Below, in pieces: positions 44,540-55,800 of a DNA stretch of 64,000 bases (the first letter of the stretch is position 1; each line of letters starts with the position of its first letter). The stretch comes from Microvelia longipes. Its lineage: Eukaryota; Arthropoda; Insecta; Hemiptera; Veliidae. The notes beneath the pieces are model-generated. The model had not been told where the DNA came from, searched no databases, and saw nothing but the letters and a program-made list of their open reading frames with translations. The stretch spans positions 37,039,985 to 37,103,984 of the forward strand of contig JACMZG010001913.1 in the NCBI GenBank assembly GCA_018340805.1. Reading direction: 5' to 3'. The position numbers and the translations under genes are program-made.

Positions 44540-47500
44540 AGTTCCTAGGGCGCAATTGATACGGTGACCTTACCTGGACCGGTGCTTCCGATCCCCCTGA
44601 TTCTTCCGGATTATAGGAAGAATCCTCTTCGTGTCCGAGGGAAAACTATCGGTTGTTTCCCCGCTAGTCTCTCCGTGAAAACTCTGTCGACTTGGACTCG
44701 GAGGTATTCGCACGGTCGAGGACCCAATTGGGGTACGGACCAGGCAAAGGAGTCATCTAACTGCGAGTATTAAATGAGTCATTTTGACTGCCAGCATCGT
44801 TAACCTCTTCATCCTCAGAGTTTTTTCCTAAATTATAATGTAACCAGAATTCTTGCATTTCCTTTTGCCTAGTACTGTTATCTACACTGGACGGTGCCAG
44901 TTCATTTATTTCCTTTTTTTTGCGAAGATCTTTGTTTCCCTTCCTCCTTAGATTTAGAATTGTTTCCCCTGAGTCGTTTGCGCAAGTAATGATCCTGATT
45001 CTGAATAGCCGGTTTCATTCTTTCCCGATTGATTATTATAGTATTTCCGGGCGAAACCTCTACCTGATAAACCCAATCCGATAGTGTCTTAATTATCCTA
45101 TATGGACCCATCCATGCCTTAAAGAACTTTTTAGCTACTCCTGTGGGTACCGTCATACGTTTGACATACACCAAATCTCCCACTTGGAAATTAATTGGTT
45201 GCTTACCTCTGTCATAATACTGTTTATTTTTATGGGCCTTTTTACTGTTTTTCTACCTACCGCGTGAGCAGTTTCGAGTTGCTCTTGTATTTTATCAATC
45301 GCTTCACGAACTGTGGATTTGCTCCGGTCAGTATTTGCTAAGTAAGATATTCACACTCAAATACTGGTCGCACTTCGCGACCGTACAGAAGGTAATTAGC
45401 CGAATACTTAGTACTGCCGTGCGGGATAGAGTTAAGGGATCCTGCCACTATTGGCAGCATTACATCCCAATTAGATCCACTGGCTTTTACAAAATGCGCC
45501 AGTGATTCATTTAATGTCCTTGCACTCGCTCAACTGGGTTAGCCTTTGGGTTATAAGCAACTGTTTGCATTTTATTTGATTCCCAGTAACTTACACATTT
45601 CCTTAAACAGTTCGGACGTAAAGCAAGTCCCTTGGTCCGTTGATAGTCTCAACGGAGCCCCGTGTCGAGCGAATATTTTTGTAATACAGGCTAACGCCAC
45701 GGTTTCAGTTGTAACGTTGGGTTGCACACCTCAACGTACCTAGTAAAATCGTCCACCATGCTGGTAATATCGGTTTCCTCTCTTAGTCTGCGGTAACGGT
45801 CCTACAATGTCTATATAAACATTTTCAAAAGGAGTTGTCGCTTTTAATACTTCCCCAATCTACGATTTCTTTCGGAAGGACTTTTTCTTTGATTACAAGA
45901 TTTACAAGTTTGTACATAATTTACTACATCACGGTCCAACCCCGGCCAGTAATATGTTTGTTTAATTAACGCTTTGCTCCTTTCAATACCTGCATGACCC
46001 GCCAGAGGGCTATCGTGTGAATGACGCAACACCGTGCTGATCATGGCTTAGGTACTAATAGTCTGGGTTGTTTTCCGCCATACTGAAAACAGTAAACCGT
46101 CTTTATCCTTAGCCACGATATGAGGTTTCTCTCCAGATATTTTAGCAATTGGGATCGCTGTTTTGAGCTAGTCTTATCTGATCCCTAGTCCACGGCATTC
46201 CTGGTATAACTAAATTTATTCTACTTAATGCGTCAACATGACCCATTTTACGTCCGGGTACATGTTTTACCTTGAACCTGTATTCCATTAGGTTATAATC
46301 CATCGCGCAATACGAGGCGTTGTTCCTTTTGATTTACTAACCACGTTAGCGCGGCGTGATCAGTACATAATGTAAATTCCCTACCATAAACATAGCACCT
46401 AAACTGCTTTACCGCATAAATCATTCCTAGCAATTCCCTCTCCATAGCACTATAATTCATTTCAGCGCTGTTTAACAACCTACTTGCATATGCTATAGGT
46501 TTTTCTAATCCGTTTTCATCTAACTGTGACAGTATTGCTCCTAAGGCATAACTTGAAGCGTCACATGACAAGATAAATGGTTTGTTGAAATTCGGAAAGA
46601 TTAATAACGGTTCGGTACTTAACTCGTCTTTGAGTTTTTGAAAAGCCTCTTCCGCTTTCTCATCCATGTATATCGAGCATGCTTTTTGTTAATTCGGTTA
46701 AAGGTTTTGCTATACCTGAAAAGTTTTCAATATGCCTTCTGTAAAACCCCGCTAAGCCTAGGAACGACCGTATGCCTTTAACATTGGTGGGACGCGGAAA
46801 CTCTCGTACCTGTTTTACTTTTTCAGGATCGGGACTCACGCCGTTTCCCGTTATTACATGTCCTAAATAGGATATCTTATCCTGAGCGAATTCACTTTTC
46901 CCTAGATTTACTTTTAAATTAACCTCGTGGAACCGCTTAAGGACATTATCTAGTCTTTTACAGTGATCTTTAATATTTTTTGAGAACACTATGACGTCAT
47001 CCAAATATACAAAACATTCAGTGTTCTTTAAGCTTGCTAAAATATGATCCATGCACTGCATGAAAAATGCAGGTGCGCCAGCCAAACCGAATGGTACTCT
47101 ATTATACTCAAAGAAACCAAAAGGTGTTGTGAAACCAGTTTTAGCTTTGTCCGATTCCTCGATGAATAACTGATGGTAGCCCGACTTTAAATCGATTTTA
47201 GTAAAAATCTTCATCGACCCTAACTGATCAAGTATGTCCGTAAATATGGGTAATTGGGAACTTTGGTAATTTTGTTTAATGCCCTATAATCGCAACACAT
47301 TCGATATGCGACAGTGTTATCAGGAGTTTTCTTTTTCACCAAAATTATAGGTGCTTGCCACGGGGAGGTGCTTTCCCTAATTATATCTTTGTCTAATAAC
47401 TCATCTAACTGAGATTTAAGCTCCTGTCTTAAAGCATGTGGAACCTTATAAGCTCTTTTTTTATTGGGACTTCCGTTTCGGTTATATTCGTTGTTGACCG

Positions 47501-48590
47501 GTATGTGCATCCTAATTTATCTAACTCGCCACTAAGCACGGTTTTGTATTTCCGCAAGACCCTTTTTAATTCATTCCTATCCTTTACATTGAGGTTCCTA
47601 GCTTATTATCTAATTCTTTTCCCATTTTTCGTCTGAGGCATTTTCTAAAGTTCCGGTTTCTAAGTGTTCAAGCACTTCAAACTCATCGTCACAATGACCT
47701 AAAGGGGTATTTTTCTGTAATTCAATGGCATAAGGATTAAGGTTTATTGCTCTAACATATGTTTCTTGAGCCACCCTAGGATCATGAATAGATCGACCTA
47801 ACCGTACACCGTTACAAGAAAAGGTTGGTTGAAAATACACGGGTCCTCACCTACTTTCGGTACCCTTACAGGTATTAATGACTCAGCTAATGGAGGTATA
47901 GAAACTTCCTTAATGTCAAAACAGTATTTAGTTTTTCTGTCAGCTGATTATCATCTGATCCGCACTTCTGACTAGATAAAGAGTCATGTGAATGAAACGA
48001 GGTTGTACCGGCTTCTTTAATTGGTTTATGTTTTAAAGATCCTGAAGTGGTTGCGGCCATGTGTTTTGACGCTCTCGGGGCATCTGGTTTCTTACGGTCT
48101 TCTACTTCACTCTTTGCACTCTTTCCTACACATTGCAATCTAGAACGCAATTGGGTATAACCTTCATTGGAATGTTGACCTACTTGTTTCTTCCGGGTTA
48201 AATCTTTTCTCCGACTAAAAGATCTTGGGTTCGAATCCCGCTCGGGAGGTTTTTAACCTTGAACCTAACGCGTTTTAAATTTTGGTTTTTCCGGGGTGTT
48301 TTCGGATTTATCCTTAAGTATTCCCTTGATTCCCTTAATTTCCTTAGATTTTTCATCGGACCCTAGATTTTTACTGGACCCTAGATGTTTATCTAACCCT
48401 AAGATTTTATGCTTTTCATTCCTAGATTCACTAGTTTGTTCCCCAACCTTACCTGGTAAAATCCCACCGGTACCTTGTTCAACCTGTCCGACATGCATCG
48501 ATTGTTCAACCGGTTTTTTCAACAACATTTTGCCGTGTGGTGGATCTTTGGACTCATACCCGTCTAATTTGTATGTATACCTCGCAAAAT
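44540..48590 (-). pseudogene. Gypsy copy B pol (RT, RNase H, integrase), broken
   Basis: Same domain order as copy A. The linker includes 47,610-47,840. The RT is open across its core at 46,660-47,214, with TKIDLKSGYHQL and YLDD. RNase H is at 46,293-46,667 (SCDASSYALGA, TDHAALTWL). The integrase zinc region is at about 45,844-46,044 (C-x2-C of CKSCNQRK), the DDE core at about 45,480-45,830, and the C-terminal GPYRI module at 44,902-45,183, with a tail to about 44,545. Breaks fall near 47,840, 47,510, 47,217, 46,660, 46,290, 46,040, 45,750, 45,530 and 44,930, only partly the same as in A. The last residues (YQLRPRN-like) end at the same place as in A. Confidence 0.88.
48227..48239 (+). other. 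tRNA T-arm / B-box-like motif in copy B
   Basis: GGGTTCGAATCCC, the counterpart of the copy A motif, antisense to pol. Confidence 0.45.
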
Positions 48591-49255
48591 TTAGTATTAG
48601 TCCTAACTTTTTCATGGCATCTAACCCTAGAATTCCTTCACCACAGTTACTTAAATTTCCGATATAAAATTTTGAATAATCGTTGCAGTCCTATCTTTAC
48701 CTCCAAAACCTGTATCCCATAAATTGAGATTGCCGCTCCTGTGATTCCATAAATTGGGCGATCAGATTTAGTTAAAGGAACTCCGGGATAGGTTTAGTTA
48801 GTACCGATACCCCGCCCCTGAGTCGCAAAGTAAAGTGCGCTCTAGTCCATTTACAAATGCTTTTACAACTAACATTTGTAATTTTTCAAATCTGTCGGGA
48901 GCTATCCCCTTCGTCACCGGGACATCTACTCTAAAGGAATATAGGTTTCTGAGGAACTCCGGGGGATTACTTACTCCCAGTTGCCGTCGGTTGCGCGAAA
49001 TTCCTCTTCGTAACCCCCCGGTACAGCGTTTTTTGCTGGACTTTTCCCCCCCCTGGTTCACCGACCTGGCCCTAGAAGCTTGGGGCCGTTTAGGGCAGTT
49101 CCTTTTAAAATGAGAATTAGCCCCACAATAAAAACAGAGCCTTTCTTTCTCACACTGGTCATCCCACGAAAGCAACCGTAACATTTGACACCTAACCTGA
49201 TAACCTGTGGGTGGGTTATAGACTTCACCAACCGTACATTTTGTTAATGTACCTA
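48590..49255 (-). pseudogene. Gypsy copy B nucleocapsid and protease
   Basis: The stretch deleted from copy A. The open frame at 48,798-49,184 encodes a zinc knuckle, CFYCGANSHFKRNC (C-x2-C-x4-H-x4-C), a basic RNA-binding segment, and the start of an aspartic protease with the catalytic LLCDSGAG near its end. A possible earlier CxxC lies just upstream. The protease continues, shifted, towards 48,590. Typical gag-end/pol-start layout of Gypsy elements. Confidence 0.8.
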
Positions 49256-50399
49256 TATTTTGGTTATAGTGGAATGTCCCACTTAGGATTTTTCTGGTTG
49301 TGGAGGGCCTGGAGACTGGGACCTGGAACGCTCCGGTATCCTAAAACGTATATGACGGGCCTGCCTCTCGGCTTCGATCCTAGACCGGGCCTGATAGTCA
49401 GCGATTTCCTGTCTAGTGGGAGGCTTTGTGGTCTCTCTATTGGGCCGTTGTGGTACCTTTTGGGGCCCACCTTTCGAGAAGGTTTTTCTCGGGGTTGAGG
49501 GGACATATACGGCCTTGATTGAGACCTTTTCTGTACCTTTCTTTTCGGCTTCCTTTACGGCGGCCTCGATTGTTGAGGCTCGTTCCTTGGCCACTTCCAT
49601 ATTGGCGGGCGGATTGTAGTTCAACTGTCGCCCTGGTTCCCCTGACAGTCCCTTAATAAAGGCCGCCAGGATTACAGTATTCCTTAATTTATAAGTCCAA
49701 TCCGCCTCTAGTGCGGGAACTTGTTCCGGTACCGGGACGGCCTTATAACCTAATCGAGTAACTCGATCAGCAAACCCTAATACACTTTCTCCGGACTCTT
49801 GAGAGCACGAATTTAGGAGTCTCAGGTAATAATCTGGTTTGTGGTCCGCAAACCGTTTTTTAAGAATATCCTCCAGAGTGGTTAGAGGGCAGGGTCGTTA
49901 TCCAGATCAGGGTGTGCATTAAGTGCGGCTTTAGCCCACCCTTCTAACTTATTGTGGGCCACCATAATTATATCCGCCCTGCTCCAGTTGCCAGAATCGG
50001 CAGCCCTTTTTAAATTGGCTAATGAACTCTGAAATAGAGTATGTAACGTCCGTTCCATTAAAAGGACGGATTAACATTTGTAGCGTTAGATCCTTTTAGG
50101 GGAGCAACAGATCTCTCTTGGGATGGTCTTGGTTGGGTAGGTGGTAAGTTTCCTACTACCGATTTATAGGTTTCCGTCTGCGCTAATAGTGCCGTATTTT
50201 CATTTCGCAAACGGAGAATTTCCCCCCTATATCTCTCTAACTTCAGCGTTAGCTCGTTCATGTTCGACTCTAACTGTGTCAACGTAACTTTCGCTTCCTG
50301 ATTAGAGCTCCCCTGACCCTCGCCTGGCCCTGGTTCCCTGCTCCTAAATTTCCTACGTTTAAGTCTTGGCCCCTGTATCATCGGAACCTTTTTGCTCAT
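49256..50399 (-). pseudogene. Gypsy copy B gag, broken
   Basis: Starts at the Met ending at 50,399 (MSKKVPMIQG). The first 113 codons are open to 50,058: a basic, Gln/Ser-rich head followed by a Leu/Glu/Arg heptad-like stretch (about residues 40-75), likely a coiled coil for Gag assembly. The capsid-like middle, 49,640-50,050, is in broken frames. The charged segment at 49,264-49,624 is readable in two overlapping frames. Breaks are indels, mostly in short runs. Confidence 0.75.
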
Positions 50400-50510
50400 T
50401 GGCCGGTCCGCCTCACCTTGACCGCCATGTGTTTCTTTTTAGGGTTTTCTTTTTTGGAGTTTTCCCTATTTTCCCTTCTTAAGTGGTTTCCCCTGACGGA
50501 GGAAACACTA

Positions 50511-50526
50511 CCCCACACCTGACACA
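50511..50526 (-). other. Primer binding site of copy B
   Basis: On the minus strand it reads TGTGTCAGGTGTGGGG, two bases from the LTR. It has one change from the copy A site in the tRNA-matching part. Confidence 0.65.
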
Positions 50527-50528
50527 GT

Positions 50529-51488
50529 TGTAACCGTGCGCCGGAGCGTTCTCGCCCTTGGGCGTTACCAGAAGCTCCGATCGGGACGAAGAAGGGAATC
50601 CTCTGTGCCGGGTCAATTGCACAGGCGTCCCGAGTTACAAGGCGGCAAGGCAGAACGGGAATGAGCAAATAATAAACTATTTGTTTAAAATCTTTGTTAG
50701 TTTTATTTATACAAGTAACACCTTAATTTCTAGATTAATTTTCCTTAACACTATTTACCATTGAAACTTTCTCTCTCTTGGTTTTTGGTTTGGTTAATAC
50801 TTTAATTGAGAGGTTGTACAGAGTGTACAACCTAACCTTGGAATCTTTTACAAAACCTTAACAATGGGACTGAAAATATAATGATCTTACTTACTGCTGA
50901 ATAAGATAATCCAAACTGGGATCAGGAAACATCTCTAAGCAACGGTTGATCACTAATCACAATAATCTAATAATGACAATTACAATATCACTCCGACTCT
51001 TAATTAACTCTCTGACCGAATCTCTGAATCTCTGACCAACTCTCTGGCCAACTCAATTACCCCCTAGTGGTGGGGACATGAGTTCTTATAGTTCTCCCTC
51101 ATGTCCCCCCTGAGTATTGGTGTGTTAAAGACACACCAATACTTGCACCCCTTAATGACGTGCTACCCCCCATGAGGGCCCCCAGAACCCTGGCTTGTGG
51201 CAAGGTCCCACGGTACTTGACTATGTGCTAATCTTACCATATTTGCTCTTAAAAAGCCAATAAATTCTGCATCTACTGTCAACTAGGCGGTATGGTCTCT
51301 GAAGTAGGCCGCTCTAAAAGGCGGCTTTGTGTAAACATCCTGTAAACCAGACCAGGGATCTGGTAGTGCTAAAGTCTGTATTAATACTTTAATATTTTGA
51401 ACTAAAACTTATATGAAACTAAACTGAAATATTAAGATGACCAAACTATGAAATTTAAAACCTTTAATTTCAATTTCGCTTTACTACA
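50529..51488 (-). repeat. Gypsy copy B 5' LTR (960 bp)
   Basis: Complement of 19,818-20,812, with complete ends (TGTAACC... to ...CTTTACTACA in plus orientation). It keeps the twin hairpins and the GAGA-GGTCA short repeat, with small differences. It is the right edge of the whole complex and is followed by CAAT. Confidence 0.88.
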
Positions 51489-51492
51489 CAAT

Positions 51493-52768
51493 ATTTACAT
51501 TTATGAAACATGTCTATGCAATGAACATGAGATTTCATATCTGTTGACAAAAATACAATATATTTGTACCTTATTTTTCATTAACTTAAAAGGAAATACT
51601 TTTTCGTTCTATTTCGTTTTATTTCTTTTTATGTTTTTTTTTAACTATAACTTGCAATTGGAAAAAAGGAAAAAAAGATCAAAAAAACATTTCTCTTATG
51701 GAATAATGATAAAAGAGAGGAAATTGAAAAAACCGTACGACAGAAATATTTACACTATAGAATCATTTTCTTTTTAAATTGTAAAAATATGAATTTTGTT
51801 TGAAAAAAAAGAAATAAAATGATCAATCAATCACCAGTGAATTAGCGTCTAGAGTGAATGTGGCTAAAATACTGAAATAAATATAAGAGAAAACCTTGCG
51901 GGAGAAAAAGTAATTAATCATTTTTATATTAATCCTCTCGATCTCTTACACATTTTCAATTGAAAAAAAATTAGTGAAATGCTTTTTTGTTTATTTAACT
52001 CTTAAGGGTTTAGTAACAATATGCGTGTTTCTTAAAATATATTGAAAATATACGAGGATTAAAAGTACAATCTTTTATACGAATCTATAACAGTTAACAC
52101 TATAACACTCACAGTTTGTGTGAAATATACACACTCATAATTCCTTTTAACGAATCCTAGCATTCTTCTTCACGGCTTCTGTAATAGGAATTTACAGTTT
52201 GTCGTGTGAAGCACACAGTTTGAGTTAAATATGCAGTTTAAAAAAATTTACTTTCATTTTTATGTATTCAGAATTGTATTTTTATTATTTATTCAAACTT
52301 TATATTAAACGGATGTAATTTGTAAACTAGATAAAAAATAAATTATAGAATTAGAAACATTTTCCTTATAATAATAAGGGTTGCCCCATAGCAAGAGAAG
52401 CCAGCAGTACAAAGATAGAAATATTCTTGGTTCCAATACAAATATTAAAAAAACAAGACTTCCTTCGAATTTCTACAACTCTAATCATAAATAATAATGA
52501 GACAAAATAACTAGACATGTTTATATCAATAGTGAGTTTGAGGCAAAATAATGTATTAGATTCATTCAAAATTTATAAATTTATCTAATGAGGTGGCAAA
52601 TACATTAGTAATTTTGTGTAAAACCATTTATTCGTATGCTTAGCAAATTGTGCTTAGAGAACTACTTACTGTTCTCAAATCACTTAATTTTAACCAATAA
52701 TGCAAACTCTAACCATTTTACGGGCCAGGTATTCCACTATTTGATTGTATTCCAGGGATGTGAGTAAT
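51493..52768. other. AT-rich flank, no gene seen
   Basis: Short open frames, the longest 109 codons at 51,448-51,777, are Phe/Lys/Tyr-rich, start inside the LTR and have no domain. I see no gene. Confidence 0.5.
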
Positions 52769-52850
52769 CCAATGTTAAGTGACGTCAACATATCACAAAG
52801 GAAGCATTATTATTAAAGGTCATAAAATCCCTTAAGCTACAAACCCAACT
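52769..52850. repeat. Dispersed repeat, copy 1
   Basis: Shares CAATGTTAA-TGACGT-AACATATCACAAAGG, then AAGCATTATTATTA and AATCCCTTAA-GCTACAAA with 61,582-61,660. Confidence 0.7.
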
Positions 52851-55800
52851 ACATGTTAACCTTTTGACAAACTCTTTATTTATTGACAAACACATACACA
52901 TTACACAGACATAATATATATATATATAATATATTTTATATATATATATAATAACGGCTTGAAAATTTTGTTAATATATATTAATAATAATGATAGATAG
53001 ATAATATAATAAAAAAAAAAATAAAAAAAAAAAAATACAGAAGATAATAAACAAAACAAAATTAACAACAAAGATATAAAAAGTTGAAAAAAAAAAAAAA
53101 ACATGAAAAGATGAATAAGATGGAATTTGACATTATAATGGGTATAATAAAACTAAATAAATGGTGCTAAAATTCATGTTTACCAATTATTTTTAGTCTT
53201 TTATGAAATGAGAACTTTGTGTTTACTCATATTATATAAATATATTTAATATATTTGATCAATGTTTAAATTACCTAAAAAATAAAAAGATTATAACAAA
53301 ATAAAAGAATAAATAACAGAAATATAATAAATACATAATAATACATAAATACATCATATACAATAAATACAATACATCACAGATATGATATAGATGATAG
53401 TATATATATAAAAATAATAACATAACGCATAAAATATAAGAATAAAAAAAAAAAGGTATAATTTAATTTTTAAACAATATTGATTCCATAAATTAATATA
53501 TATACTTAATTATTTATTTTATCAAAATAAATGAAAATGTGTGTCACTAACACAACAAATATAATCTCATATATCTAAAGCCAAATAAGATAATAAAATA
53601 ACACTGTAGAAAAGAATAAAAACTAATAGAGCAGTAGTCTCTAAGACGATTATATACACATATAATATAGTAGTATAATAAACTAAATTTTATACCAATA
53701 AATGCGATGTTCTGGGAATAGATAGAATTGATCTTTATTACGACCAGCGATTGGAGGTTCAACTTTTCGAGATTATCGTATGACTATAAGATTTTATTTA
53801 AAATGGTAAACAGATTTATATAATATTAAGTGTTAAGACTGGTTTGATAATTATGTTTTTTATGATCATTGTATTATGAGAGAGTGTATGTTATAAATAT
53901 GTTATAAATGAATATTTATTTATTCTCTAATGTAATCAGTGAGGAGGATAAATTTATGATAGTGTCTCTATATTTACAATATAAGTTTTGTTGTTGGTGG
54001 TCGTTGGGCTATCATCTATCACGGATACTATTTAATGATCGATAGTCTAACAATAGAGAGTTAATTAAAGTGTACAAAGCGAGGTCACTTTTTGGATGGA
54101 TGCGAATCCACATTGTTTTTCGGTTTGATCAAAGTACCAGGATAGGAGAGTTTTATGTAAAGTCGAGTCGTAAGTGTGAATATATAGTAGACAGTGAGAG
54201 TAGTCATTTTTAGCAGGTTTGGGTATATAGCTAATCGGTCTCTCAGGCCATGACGAGAGTCGAAACGTAATAGAATGAGTAAATGAGCTGAGGAGTTCGG
54301 ACTCAAATTCTGAGAAATACGAGTATATGCACAGCTGTGAGAAGGTTCGTCGAGATCAACATAATAGTGGTCGTAATATTATTTGAGAGCTCTTTATTGG
54401 ATAGTGTACGTCTTGAGAGCATCATCAGTTTGGGTTCTTGCAAAGAGTGCTCTCTGAGTGTTAACTTGCACTATTGAGTACTCTCGTGCATAATGTAGTT
54501 ATTGATAGGTTATAATTTAGAATAATCTCAGTAGCGGTACTACGGACTATCCCAGTCAGCTATGTCTCTCCTATATATATGTTAACAGTTATATAAATTG
54601 AAATTTGAATATATCCGTGTTAAGAAGCTCTCTGAGATGAGTAATAATTTTAACTCTCATAAAATTTTATTTAAGTATTCTAATGTCAAGGCATATATAT
54701 TATTGGATGTATGATATTTTGTGAAATTTCGCTGTAAAGGTTATCTTAGATTTTATTTCGTGATTTAGTTCACGAGATGACGTTAGTGGTTTTATTTAAG
54801 TTATCTATTATCCTGTGTTCACTTAGTGCTCTAGTGAAGTTGTATTATTCTTCTATGTTGTGTGAGTTTGTGTGTAAAACCATATTAATCTTGAGATAGG
54901 AAATAGATATTTTAAACATGAAAACTTTTTCTTTATAGTCAATTTCGAGTAATAACAGTTTTTTTCCTTATTAAAGATTATATTATAACGTTTTATAACT
55001 TTTAAACCCTATAAATCAAGTTAAATAAATAACTCATAGCTATGCTGAATAGTATATATAATGAATTTAAAATTTTTTAGTTTAGTGTTAGTTACTATTG
55101 TATGTGACTATATAAACATCATTTCGTTCCATAATAAGGAACTAATCGTTCAAAATATCAGATACATATCATATTTTATGATGTACTCACATCTCCACGT
55201 TGTCATAAGTTTTAAAGAAAACTTATCTATCACAGTCTTTAATACGTAACTAACCGTTCATAAGCTATGACCGTATTATACGACATACCTTGATAAAGTA
55301 ATTTTTTAGTACTTTCTCATGAGGTTGTATATTAGGAATTTAGTAATATTTTTGGCTGTAGCTTTTTATTATCGATACATATTGATAGGATAAAAGAGGT
55401 TTGGATTTCTTATAACACTATGTGATTTTAATGCATTCGATCGTACCACTAAAATTGTATTAATTTACTGCTTCACACATAATAGTGTTTTTATTCTTTT
55501 TTTACATGCGTACTGGATTTGATGTAAAAAATAATAATCACGAGAAAAAAAAAGCGATGAGAATAGAATGTCAAACTGAAATTTAATTCCAGCGGTGTTT
55601 AAGATTGTTGTTTAAGGCCTCCTAATGGTTTTCAGAAAATTTCTGTGTCCTCGGTGCAGATGTTTTCGTGTCCATATCATCGGAGTTTGATAGCGCTACT
55701 CGGCTCATTCTATTTTCCTACTGCTCTTAAATATCTAGTCCTGCGTACAACTATCCTTCACGGTCTATAAGTGAGCATTTATTGTCCGTTAAAATTATAT

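Larger units (their letters stand above)
42820..51488 (-). mobile_element. Gypsy copy B, 5' part, minus orientation
   Basis: Reads on the minus strand as LTR, primer site, gag, nucleocapsid/protease, pol and the first part of env, ending inside env at a position equivalent to about 29,460 in copy A. It lacks the 1590-bp DNA transposon and keeps the nucleocapsid and protease region missing from A. CAAT follows the LTR at 51,489-51,492, matching CAAT before 18,704. Confidence 0.88.

Noticed and set aside
51448..51777. 109-codon open frame starting inside the copy B LTR
   Set aside because: Low-complexity Phe/Lys/Tyr-rich sequence in AT-rich flank.
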